Source of the DNA: Lytechinus variegatus
Taxonomy: Eukaryota > Echinodermata > Echinoidea > Temnopleuroida > Toxopneustidae
Length of the DNA: 64,000 bases
NCBI RefSeq assembly: GCF_018143015.1
Contig: NC_054755.1
Coordinates: 12,254,124-12,318,123 of the forward strand
Reading direction: 5' to 3'
A model generated the notes under the pieces. That model saw only the letters and a program-made list of their open reading frames with translations. It had not been told where the DNA came from and made no database searches. The position numbers and the translations under genes are program-made. Of this stretch, positions 44,201 to 50,750 are shown in pieces. How positions within the stretch are numbered: position 1 is the first letter of the stretch; every line of letters begins with the position of its first letter.

Positions 44201-45371
44201 ACACAGATTTGACCCTTGACCCCAAGAAGGCTGACATGATAGGTGATTATTATTGTGAATGTGAGGAGTGTTTCATAATACAGATAGAGATTTTTCACTG
44301 GCTACTGTTATAAACTACTGAAATCCTTGGATATGATTGGCTGAGAGCAAATTAGTCGGTGATTACTAAATGTTTTATGAATTGCTCTTGTAATTTGTTT
44401 TTAACTCATGGAAGTTTTTTTTTTTTAATCAATGAGAGATATGATTTGTAAAGGGAGGAAAAAGATGATATTCATTGTTAGGTTGATTTTTAAGTGATAA
44501 TGAAAATGATTTGTAAAGGGAGGAAAAAGATGATATTCATTGTTAGGTTGATTTTTAAGTGATAATGAAAATGATTTGTAAAGGGAGGAAAAAGATGATA
44601 TTCATTGTTAGGTTGATTTTTCATGTCTCACTTATGGCCCATGCTATCTTGTGCATTTTACGAAATATTTGTCCTCAAGGCCTCTAATAATAATGAACGC
44701 TGGTTGCGCATTAATTATGAAACGCCCATATTAAACAATCTTCACATTATGGCAATATGAAGCTTATAATTATTGTTTTGTTGTATTCCCAGTATGTAAT
44801 ATCTATATTTTTTATGATATTTGAAGTATGGACAATAATTGCAGAAGTAGTATATGATACACCATGTGGCAAGTCCGAGAGAGGACTGAGAAAAAAATGG
44901 ATGCTGGTAGAATTGAAATGAAGAGGCCAGAGAAACGTTAAGTATATTTCGGGAATGAGTAAAGTCCTTGAAAGGACTGTAAACCAGGAAGGGTTGAGAA
45001 GCTTGAGCAATATATCCACTCTTCCAGTCTATCCATGTTACTTAGTCCTCTCTAGGACTTACCACATGGTGTGCTGTGAACTACATGTTATGTATTATTT
45101 GAAATATCTCTATGTTATGTTACACCACCTAGCACTACTGAGCATCTTTCTTCATGTCCACCCGTTCGGTGCATCAACGGAATACCTATGGTCCTACATG
45201 CAGCGTATCAACCCATCGGTGACCATCCCGGAGATTGAAGCGCTACTGAACTCCTACCCAACCATATTCAGGCAGGACCTCTTCGGGGTCGGTGCCTCGC
45301 TCGAGAAGCGGTGGCGCTACACAGCCTTCTCGAAATTTTACGACCTAAAATTGGATAATAATAGTTCATGA
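22880..45371 (+). CDS. ENOX1: ENOX1/ENOX2 (ecto-NOX disulfide-thiol exchanger) homologue, 5' exon missing
   Basis: Eleven coding exons join in phase to 641 residues plus stop: 22880-23266, 27710-27919, 28887-29114, 29923-30034, 30908-31008, 32215-32321, 37725-37860, 40629-40870, 41248-41319, 44149-44242, 45133-45371. Order: Arg/Gly/Met-rich N-terminal region; TLFPP then GERPLGCKTIFVGG opening an RRM (RNP2 TIFVGG near residue 144, RNP1 KRNFCHVRF near 177); helical region with SHVRRL-like and KVWDHFTKAQRKNIEGW motifs; acidic MDMSDEEDQ; Gln/Glu-rich coiled coil; C-terminal LHVHPFGASTEYLWSYMQ and GVGASLEKRW. Family proteins are described as cell-surface NADH/hydroquinone oxidases with protein disulfide-thiol exchange; HVH and GVGASL match proposed copper and nucleotide sites. 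The first exon and promoter were not found. Confidence 0.93.
23741..24110. repeat. Imperfect inverted/direct repeat rich in CTTGCGAC words
   Basis: CCGCACACCTTGCGACCCG recurs within 100 bp (near 23738 and 23814), and GACTGGGTGAGGGGAGA near 23767 is inverted at about 24083 (TCTCCCCTCACCCAGTC). Likely a MITE of about 350 bp in the ENOX intron. Confidence 0.55.
24702..24935 (+). mobile_element. tRNA-derived SINE, 5' part
   Basis: The head folds as a tRNA: acceptor arms GCCGTGG / CCATGGC, A-box-like TGGTGTAGCGGTTCTGA, TTGTAA anticodon-loop-like word (Thr-like) and B box GTTCGAACC. The tail continues with the SINE body (CACTCTCACCCAGGTGCTAA) and breaks off at 24935 in ATTGTGAT. The rest is at 27529-27590. 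Confidence 0.85.
24936..27520. mobile_element. hAT-like element (2585 bp) inserted in the SINE
   Basis: Left end TAGTGCTGTAGCTCGGA and right end TCCGAGCTACAGCCCTA are inverted repeats with one mismatch. ATTGTGAT (24928-24935) and ATTGTGAA (27521-27528) are the 8-bp target duplication. The SINE resumes exactly after it. Subterminal GGTTCGGTTCGG-type words are inverted between the ends. No transposase domain recognised inside, so it is non-autonomous or decayed. Confidence 0.85.
27529..27590 (+). mobile_element. tRNA-derived SINE, 3' part
   Basis: GCACTTTGAACAGTCGTAGA then GATAAAGCACTATATAAATG and an ATT-rich tail. This is the continuation of the SINE at 24702-24935, displaced by the hAT-like insertion. 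Confidence 0.8.
27710..27919 (+). CDS. ENOX1: ENOX exon, RRM first half
   Basis: Encodes QGPPPVGERPLGCKTIFVGG through RNFCHVRF to DKAMFVSG. Contains both RNP motifs. Acceptor GGTATACAG, donor GTGAGT. Confidence 0.95.
28887..29114 (+). CDS. ENOX1: ENOX exon, RRM end and basic linker
   Basis: Encodes GYRVRIGANIDPPNNGRLRL then FECDQRRRAREARH and ESSNLLAKVK. Matches the vertebrate order of YRMRLG, VDFAQARDD and KQRMRAREERH. Confidence 0.95.
29213..29375 (-). mobile_element. tRNA-SINE fragment, reverse orientation
   Basis: GGGTACCCATTAACACCTGG and GAGAGTGGCAAAT are the reverse complement of the SINE body at 24800-24835, with a degraded tRNA-like head further right. It lies in an ENOX intron. Confidence 0.6.
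29923..30034 (+). CDS. ENOX1: ENOX exon, WxERGE segment
   Basis: Encodes DGETFPQAANMLITWLERGE then FYNLVKSAH. Vertebrate ENOX1 has LLSWIERGE and QFYSMVQSA here. Acceptor CTACCAG, donor GTGAGT. Confidence 0.95.
30064..30335. repeat. Tandem duplication of a ~147-bp unit
   Basis: TTTCAATC.ATTAAAG.CTTCTTGTCGTG.ATTGGCCTACTAACAATGAT occurs at 30064 and again at about 30210, with matching downstream words (GTATTGCAAATG.AGCAAAAA.ATAGGGGGA). About 90% alike by eye. Confidence 0.8.
30531..30696. repeat. Three-copy 56-bp minisatellite
   Basis: TCTGTGAAACTCCCATAGAT starts at 30531, 30587 and 30643, an exact 56-bp period with only a few substitutions. Recent expansion in an ENOX intron. Confidence 0.9.
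30908..31008 (+). CDS. ENOX1: ENOX exon, HVRRL segment
   Basis: Encodes HVRRLIGEKAQCDLNLNQIQ then FRMQVIGLITQ. The first seven residues match the vertebrate SHVRRLMNEKA region. Acceptor CTCATCAG, donor GTAAGT. Confidence 0.93.
31009..32214 (+). other. ENOX intron without recognised features
   Basis: AT-rich, no conserved ORF, no clear transposon ends. I see nothing specific in it. Confidence 0.6.
32215..32321 (+). CDS. ENOX1: ENOX exon, KAQRKNI segment
   Basis: Encodes TLIEQVLMSACKQKVWDHFT then KAQRKNIEGWKQQTK. Acceptor GATGCGTAG is weak in pyrimidines, but the frame and family match are clear. Donor GTAGGT. Confidence 0.93.
33003..34200. repeat. Degenerate ~150-bp minisatellite rich in AGGTCA
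   Basis: About seven copies of a unit with GGGTCAAAAGGTAAAGTG.GGTCATG, CTATAAAAGGTAGACT, CACAGTAAAGGCAAACAAG and CACCCTATCACAGCAATGGAGG. Includes a perfect AGGTCAAAGGTCA at 33025-33037. Occupies the long ENOX intron. Confidence 0.85.
34221..34381. mobile_element. 161-bp MITE with perfect 28-bp terminal inverted repeats
   Basis: 34221-34248 (starting ATACCTTGGTCACATTTGTT) and 34354-34381 are exact reverse complements, and similarity extends inward (GACGAGTCGAAA / TTTCGACTTG). A near-complete hairpin, so probably a recent insertion. Confidence 0.9.
34716..34987 (-). mobile_element. tRNA-derived SINE (Glu-like head), reverse orientation
   Basis: On the reverse strand it reads GGGCATCGTGGTCTAGTGGT (A box) then TTTCAA and GTGGGTTCGATTCCAAG (B box), followed by a SINE body and an AT-rich end at 34716-34740. 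The tRNA head lacks clean arms, so it is not a functional tRNA gene. Confidence 0.8.
35058..35277. mobile_element. MITE with GGGGTGTTGCAAGAAA termini
   Basis: GGGGTGTTGCAAGAAAATAT at the left and TTTCTTGCAATACCCC at the right are inverted, with further internal mirroring (GCGATCAAT / ATTGATCGC). A sister copy is at 54244-54456. Confidence 0.85.
35834..36000. mobile_element. Palindromic MITE with GGGGAGCATTTCATTAACA termini
   Basis: The left arm to the centre (TGATTTTGATTGGCTGA) mirrors the right arm (TCAGCCAATCAAAACCAGG ... GATGAAATGCCCC). About 165 bp, almost one hairpin. A one-arm relative is at 7552. Confidence 0.85.
36928..37479. mobile_element. PIF/Harbinger-like MITE with TTA duplication
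   Basis: TACCCTTTTTACACAGG at the left and CCTGTGTAAAAAGGGTA at the right are exact inverted repeats. TTA flanks on both sides (36925-36927, 37480-37482) suit a PIF/Harbinger-type 3-bp target. Inside are many TTAACCCCGTACTAT words and two copies of a near-perfect palindrome (about 37159-37222 and 37384-37452). Confidence 0.85.
37725..37860 (+). CDS. ENOX1: ENOX exon, acidic and NLS-like segment
   Basis: Encodes ELRQQQQEELGLGEKGEAEM then DMSDEEDQ and EAKRQRTD. Vertebrates have EEEMEMSDDE and KKMRVDE at this place. Donor GTACAG lies 9 bp before a MITE end. Confidence 0.92.
37870..38444. mobile_element. Long-palindrome MITE, 9 bp after an ENOX splice donor
   Basis: TTAAAGGGATGGTCCAGGG at the left mirrors CCGGACTATCCCTTTAA at the right, and the arms match over most of their ~280 bp (GTAGAATTCACTGAGCAAAA with its complement near 38380). 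The core has GATGATGTCACATC. Donor GTACAG is at 37861. Confidence 0.85.
38792..39752. mobile_element. CAGGGGCGGATCCAG-type transposon (961 bp) with 5-bp duplication
   Basis: CAGGGGCGGATCCAGC at the left and CTGGATCCGCGCCTG at the right. AATTC lies directly outside both ends (38787-38791 and 39753-39757). The interior has about six GCGAGCGCGAAGCGCGAGC-like words spaced near 110 bp, with no transposase ORF. Same family as 14567-14877. Confidence 0.85.
40195..40362. mobile_element. Small MITE with GGATGTTTCATA termini
   Basis: GGGTGGATGTTTCATAAAGC and CTATGAAACACCCAC are inverted ends about 165 bp apart, with partial internal mirroring. Low-level relatives (GTTTCATAA) occur at 6830 and 44265. 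Confidence 0.55.
40629..40870 (+). CDS. ENOX1: ENOX exon, coiled coil 1
   Basis: Encodes DSSSKNQSIPPAQTDDQLQL, then a Gln-rich heptad-like helix LQVQALMHQNNVLRNQLESQ, a Pro/Thr linker, and NEEMEMQIKALQHSLLSMQQ. Clean phase from the previous exon. Acceptor CTGGACAG, donor GTACAT. Confidence 0.88.
41248..41319 (+). CDS. ENOX1: ENOX exon, coiled coil 2
   Basis: A 24-codon exon of charged helix (QLQDTKNKWKKEESMRKETE then DRLQ), phase 0 on both sides, acceptor TTTCTTCAG and donor GTAAGT. Confidence 0.85.
41916..42670. mobile_element. MITE with TACTGTAAA termini and CGCG-rich subterminal repeats
   Basis: TACTGTAAACGC at the left and TTTTACAGTA at the right. Subterminal TTCGCG.GGTTTTTAAATTCGCGC mirrors AAATTCGCGTGTTTTTAAAT / GCGAAAATTTCC. 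TA flanks fit a Tc1/mariner-type target. Confidence 0.75.
43244..43833. mobile_element. Long-palindrome MITE, second copy
   Basis: CTTAAAGGACAAGTCCACCCC is mirrored imperfectly by GGGGTGGTCTTGAGTTG. Arms share GAAAATTTCATCGAAATTGGATGCAAAATAAGAAAGTTATG with the complement at 43720-43780. The core again has TGATGATGTCACCCTCGA. Confidence 0.8.
44149..44242 (+). CDS. ENOX1: ENOX exon, linker before C-terminal domain
   Basis: Encodes SVEAQLSSRSDPVPTKADTD then LTLDPKKADMI. The family is poorly conserved here; the call rests on splice consensus and phase. Acceptor TGTCTGCAG, donor GTGATT. Confidence 0.78.
44441..44622. repeat. 65-bp minisatellite, 2.8 near-identical copies
   Basis: ATGATTTGTAAAGGGAGGAA starts at 44441, 44506 and 44571, an exact 65-bp period with essentially no substitutions. 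Very recent expansion (or assembly expansion) in the last ENOX intron. Confidence 0.9.
44861..45070. mobile_element. Inverted-repeat element next to the ENOX last-exon acceptor
   Basis: ACCATGTGGCAAGTCCGAGA and ten more bases at the left match the reverse complement of 45041-45070 with three mismatches. Weaker mirroring extends to about 45126, a few bases before the AG at 45131-45132. Confidence 0.7.
45133..45371 (+). CDS. ENOX1: ENOX terminal exon
   Basis: Encodes ALLSIFLHVHPFGASTEYLW to YDLKLDNNSS and TGA. It holds the HVH pair and GVGASLEKRW, the most conserved C-terminal marks of ENOX1/2. The acceptor CACCTAG follows closely after an inverted-repeat element. Confidence 0.95.
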
Positions 45372-47205
45372 GGATGTTTTGATGGGATACAGAGAGAGGA
45401 ACTGAGCCATGAGGACTTAGCTGTTGAAGCGTAACTTGAATTTGGGGTCAACATTTGAACTTTTGGAAGGTCAGAGTTTTGTATGTGGCCTTGTTATTGT
45501 GATTCTGTGTCATTTGAAATACTGCAAAGCTGTGTACATGACCAGCTATCTTTGCAACGGTTTCTAGATTCTTCTGTGATTCCATCTCACAAAAACAAGC
45601 TTATGATTAGTCCAAAGTTGGTTTAGGATTACCTGTGTTCTTTCAATAAGGACAAGTCTATAAGAATATGTATGTCCTAAAAATATTCTGTAATGCTAAA
45701 AGCTTAAATTGCAATGTTTTAAAAGCGCATCTCTTGAGATCAATTTCATGCATGTTCTTTAGGTATGAGAGGGAAACCAATGGATCATGCTATAATCAAG
45801 TAATATCCTCAATTTCACCTAAATGAGAATTGGAAAATGTCTGAAATTAGATTAGGAGTCAAGGAAGAAATGCTCCAATGTGGCAGCTGTATGTAAAGGT
45901 TTAAATTCATGGTCTGAGAATGTATATACTGCTACACAAATCAATGCTAATTTGATAATACATTTTCTGTATAGTTCTGTAGAAAACAAAATTAAAATGG
46001 AGACTCCTTTAAAATTTTCAAACTTTATTTGATATGAAATACATCAGAATACTCTTTGTCACAATACACAAATCGACTATTATTGAAACAATTTAAAAAG
46101 TCAGGCAGGCTGTAAATAAAGATCTACTTTTCCGAATGTGTAGGTATTCACTAGTACAAGGACATAAAAATAATTTCAATTCACCATTGTTTCTTCAAGG
46201 AAGATTAAAATTTCAAGGGCCTGAGGACAGTTACAATGATCTAATCAAATCCAAGGATATGGTTCTTAATTCGTGATTTCCATCACAGGTGCGATTCTAT
46301 GAAATGTTTAATACATGACATTTTCACAGACACTTTATTTCTAGTGCAAAACATAAAAAAAAATCAGCACATACCCGCAGCTAATTGTTCAACTATGCGC
46401 ACAAACATAACTGAAAAATCCTATTCACATTCTAGACAGGAATAACAGAGCTTGGTGTACAGTGACACATGTAAAAACATCATATTGCCATGGCATTTTC
46501 ACATTAAAATTAAAACAACTCCAACAGGATCTTGTTTATAGTCATATTTCTTAGAAGAAGCTGGCTTGTCAGTGTACATGTAGCAGGAATGGGAAACAAA
46601 AACCCTATGACAACCTTCAGAGAATTAGCGGAGGAGTGAATGATGCATTGTATTTTGAAAAATATTGAAGACAAAATTCTTGCATTCTGAATGATTGAAA
46701 ATAACACATATCTTCTACGGTGGTTGACTTCTATAATTGGTGATAAACTTGATAAAAAAATGCTTATATTGGCAATCTCTGATAGCAATTTAATTTTTAA
46801 TTTCAAAAGCCTTAGAAAGAGAATCAGACTTTCACCCAAGCTTTTGAGATGGATATAATTTGATGCAGCAATAGGAATAACATAGAAAAAGTTGTTGGCA
46901 ATTGCACAGGCATGACATATTTACAAATAGTGGAAAGGTAATGATTTTAAAGTGTGATTTTTTTTATTTCTATTGCAAAACAAAGTTGGGAATTACAGCT
47001 CACTGTGCATGTGCCCCCCTCCCCTAAAAACAGGCATAACAATGGAATTCAAATGAGCATAGATAATATCAGCCTTATATTTCTAACCTCTTGTACAAAC
47101 CAAAACCTGGGCCCTGTAACACAGTGTAGAGAATTTCATTTTTCCCGATTAAATGACTATTTATTATATACGACGAATTAATATGATAGTGGATAGATTC
47201 CTTAA
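45372..47205 (+). other. ENOX 3' UTR and start of the convergent intergenic space
   Basis: No coding sequence recognised. Candidate poly(A) signals ATTAAA at 45991 and AATAAA at 46115. No strong repeat before 47206. Confidence 0.5.
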
Positions 47206-47589
47206 CCCTATCTAGGCCGGGGGGGGGGGGCCTCCCACCCCTTGAGAACTTGGCCATCGACTGCGTAGTCGCATCGAAAATTGGGACATAATCTACAAAT
47301 TGCTATTAGGTAATTGATGTCTTTAGCAAGCAACTCTTCTGTGATCATAAAATAAATACATTTAGACCAGCAAAACTAAAAATAATCATACATTTATGAT
47401 TTTTTAGTTGAAAACACAATTTGCATTGACTTTGTACACAAAATAGCAATTATTGGTCTGAAATGCACATACGTAATTTCGGAACCACATACCCGGGTGT
47501 CTCAAAAGTTGCGCAAGACTGAAAGAAAAAGGTCAGCGAGCGGCGTGATGCGCAAATCGTCGAGGCCGGCCCCCCCCCCCTAGATAGGG
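47206..47589. mobile_element. MITE with CCCTATCTAGGCCGGGG termini
   Basis: CCCTATCTAGGCCGGGGG at the left is the inverse of CCCCCCCTAGATAGGG at the right, with G/C homopolymers inside each end. A relative lies 0.7 kb away at 48320. Confidence 0.8.
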
Positions 47590-48319
47590 GCAATTCCACA
47601 GGTTGGTGGACATGTCAAATTCAACATTTTCTTGAATTTTTTAATACTTTAAGTCCTTCATACATGATAGTTTCGGAACAAGAAATAAAACGTTTATTTT
47701 CATATGTATACTTTGGAAAAAAATGGTCAAAAGTTGTGTCTTCCATTGTGTACCAAAATACAAGAAAAAAAGTGAAAAGTGAAATATGTATTACCATTTT
47801 GTTGTTCATTTAAGAAGAGTTAAAATACTCAACCGCTTTTCAAGTAAATTTGTAGTACTCATTCAAAAATAAATATTGCAACGTGAGTAACCGAAAAAAC
47901 TTTTCTGAGAGAAAAATTCTTCAGTTAATTGGTGGGATTTTAAATTCACTTCCTTCAAACAATCTTTGACATAGTAATGACTATCAAAATCATTAAAAAG
48001 GAAATTTTTTTTTTATAAAATTGATGTAGAAAAACTGTAAAATGAGTAACCAGTAAAAATTATTCAGTTCGGTAATTTTCTGTGGGATGTCAAGTTTTAA
48101 GTCTCTCATGGTGAGTTGTGAAGTTATTTTTGATTAATTAAAAGCAAAATGAGGATGCGACTCTTTTGTTCATAAAAATATTAGTGGTCATACAATCACA
48201 AAAAAAAAATGAATATTAGTAGAAGTTTTCACAATGCGAGAGTGCATTAGTAAGACTTGGTTTTGATTAACCTAACTCTAAAAGAGTGTTTGAACAACAC
48301 GTTGAATGCCCTTACCTGT

Positions 48320-48907
48320 AACCCTATCTAGGCCGGGTATTTTGAGAGTTGATATGGGAGGGGGGGGGCTCCCAGGCCCCCCTTGAGATCTCGGCCATTG
48401 GCTGCACAATCACGCCGAAAATTTGCGTGCAGGTTGTCTTGGACATACTATACAGTAATTTATTTCATGCAAATTGGTATCAAGCGATTATGCTAATTTA
48501 TGCATAATTAGTAAGCGAAATCATACTTTCCCTCCTACTCCCTAATAAAGCTCCAATTGTTCAAATTTTTGGTATAAAATCTCTTTTAGATGTTCCTAGC
48601 AATGAATTTTACACACATTATTGAATTTTTAATGACATGTGTGTTGTTAACCATACATGGACAAAATGTAACGTGAGTATTAAACCATATTATCTGCACC
48701 CCAAGTAAAAACCATGTGTTCTTTATATTTTTAATTTTATGTCCAAATCATGTAATGTGAGTAACCGACACATTCCAAAAATTTGCCAGGAGCATAATAG
48801 AATTTCCCAAGTTTTGTTTTTATACGAATAATAATGGAGTTACAGCTCCAAGTATGAGTCAAGGTGTCTCCAAATGTAACGTAACCGTGGAATAGCCCAT
48901 AGGGTTA
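48320..48907. mobile_element. Second MITE of the CCCTATCTAGGCCGGG family
   Basis: TAACCCTATCTAGGCCGGGT at the left and TAGCCCATAGGGTTA at the right. The internal words (CTTGAGA.CTCGGCCATTGGCTGC) match the element at 47206. Confidence 0.75.
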
Positions 48908-49390
48908 ATCATGAAAATGTCACTCTAATTTTGTTTCATTAACCAGACTTTCCTAAAAGCCTCCATCTTATTTTCAAACAAGAACTTATGGCCATATCTA
49001 AGTTAAACTGTGTCAAATTTATGAATTAGATAGTTAGAAACAATATTAATAAACCATTCAGCTTCTGGAAAATGTATTACGTTAACAAAAAGCAGACTTT
49101 GGTGCCGCCAAAATGTGAATCAGGCATGATATTTCCTCTGAAAAGTAGCCAAGGTTGGCTAAGTCCCCGCCAAGGTTACAAGCTCTTGCATAGTAAAGAA
49201 ATCAAAAGTAATTTTTTAAGGTGAGTCTGCATGATAGCTTTATCATTTGACTAAAAAAGCAGTATAAACACCATGAGAATATTATTGGACAAAGGATTAA
49301 GGGAATCTAAAAATGGAAATATCATGCCTGATGTGAATACAGTAGAATTTGTGCATAAATAATAATAGAAGTGTTTATTTATTACACATA

Positions 49391-49518
49391 AGGGGCCCAT
49401 TGCATAAAACCTTCAAAGTGAATACTAAGATTAGTCTGATTTCTGCCACTGACTATAACACAGGGCAAAAAAACTCCGGTAAAAACAACTCAGTGAAAAG
49501 TTTTATGCAACGGGCCCA
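49391..49518. mobile_element. MITE with GGGCCCATTGCATAAAAC termini
   Basis: GGGGCCCATTGCATAAAAC is inverted at GTTTTATGCAACGGGCCC with one or two mismatches, giving a short (~128 bp) hairpin element. Confidence 0.85.
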
Positions 49519-49959
49519 AGATCTTGCATTAACAAGAATAAATAAAAATATAGGTTCCAAAAACCTAAAATGGTCCACAAAGAATTCAATTGAAAGAAGC
49601 TTTCATTGCTGGATTAAATACCCTGAAAAATATGTTTGTCTTTGCTTTCATGGATTTTGATAAAGAAGAATATAGACCCATAATGGATTGTGACAAGAAC
49701 TACATTCAAAGTTGCAGATTATGTCTCCGTTTACCATGTCACACAGATGTAGCATATCTTCAAAGATAAACCTCTACAGGAGTACACACTGTCCTAGTGA
49801 GTGTGTCATAAAGATCAAGTCCTGTTGGTGTTTCATAAACCTGTAAGTTACAAATGATCTTACAGTCGAGCATGCGTTTTACGTGCTAATTGATAGTATC
49901 CCTATGTAGCTGACTATATGATGCATCAAGTTGTTTACAAACTGACACACCCACACAGG

Positions 49960-50112
49960 CTCTGTAAAACAAAGATTCGCGATCAATATAAATGAACTGA
50001 CCAATCAAGATCAATGTTACACAAGATTTTGGCTTCAAATACTGACCAGGAACCAATCAGAAGTATTCTTGCATATTTGCTATTCATTGCTAAGTTTTGT
50101 GTTACGGGACCA
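49960..50112. mobile_element. Diverged copy of the GGCTCCGTAACACAAAG MITE
   Basis: GGCTCTGTAAAACAAAGATT through ACTGACCAGGAACCAATCAG to TTTTGTGTTACGGGACC matches the element at 10863-11018 in order and length. Confidence 0.8.
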
Positions 50113-50379
50113 AATCTATTGAAACTAGTAGACAATAAACAGTCCAAATCAACTGAAAACATTCATCTTCATGACACGGGACCAAGGCATGGAAATCCCT
50201 TCTGTATGACATTAATTTGCATCGTTTGCGTATGAATTTCAAAACAAAAAATGTGTCGCATCAAGGATAAATCCACAGCTCAAACAGGGTCTTGACGATG
50301 TCTGCCAAGACCACACAGACTGCAGTTCTGATTCAAAATCCAGAAGTGAAGGTATAGGTAAATGGGTCCACTATGGATA

Positions 50380-50636
50380 CGTGCAGCCTCGACTAGAACT
50401 GGCCCAAGTACAGGTCTATCATTGGAACTCGCATATTCCTCTAGAAAATGTACAAGCACAGGTCGATAATAGGATCTCGCATACGCCTCTCAAACAGGTC
50501 AAAGTGTAGAACACTAGACCTATCATTGGATCCAGCACATGCGTCTTGAACAGGTCCATCAAATATCTATCATGGGACCTGGCATATGCCCTTAGAACAG
50601 GTCCAAGTAACATTGGATCTAGTCTTGCTGTTCTGC
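50380..50636. repeat. ~50-60-bp minisatellite at the 3' end of the ABCC gene
   Basis: Four imperfect copies of a unit with AGGTC.ATCATTGGA.CTCGCATA.GCCTCT.GAACAGGTC, near 50411, 50461, 50515 and 50569. It begins just after the ABCC stop codon on the transcript, so it would be in the 3' UTR. Confidence 0.75.
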
Positions 50637-50639
50637 CTA

Positions 50640-50750
50640 TCATACAGAGCTCTGTGCTGGTGTGGACCTGTCTCCAGTAGCTTCCAACATGGCCGACAGT
50701 CTGGAATTTGGGTTGGATAGAAGGTTATGTGGTGAATCAAACTCTCCAAC
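50640..50750 (-). CDS. ABCC5: ABCC terminal exon
   Basis: 36 codons and [23 protein letters not shown] then [16 protein letters not shown]. Matches the FDTPSVLL.N..SRF.AM ending of ABCC5. The last four residues are not the NKVAVKG tail of mammals. Confidence 0.93.
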   Translation of the reverse strand, partial: VGEFDSPHNLLSNPNSRLSAMLEATGDRSTPAQSSV

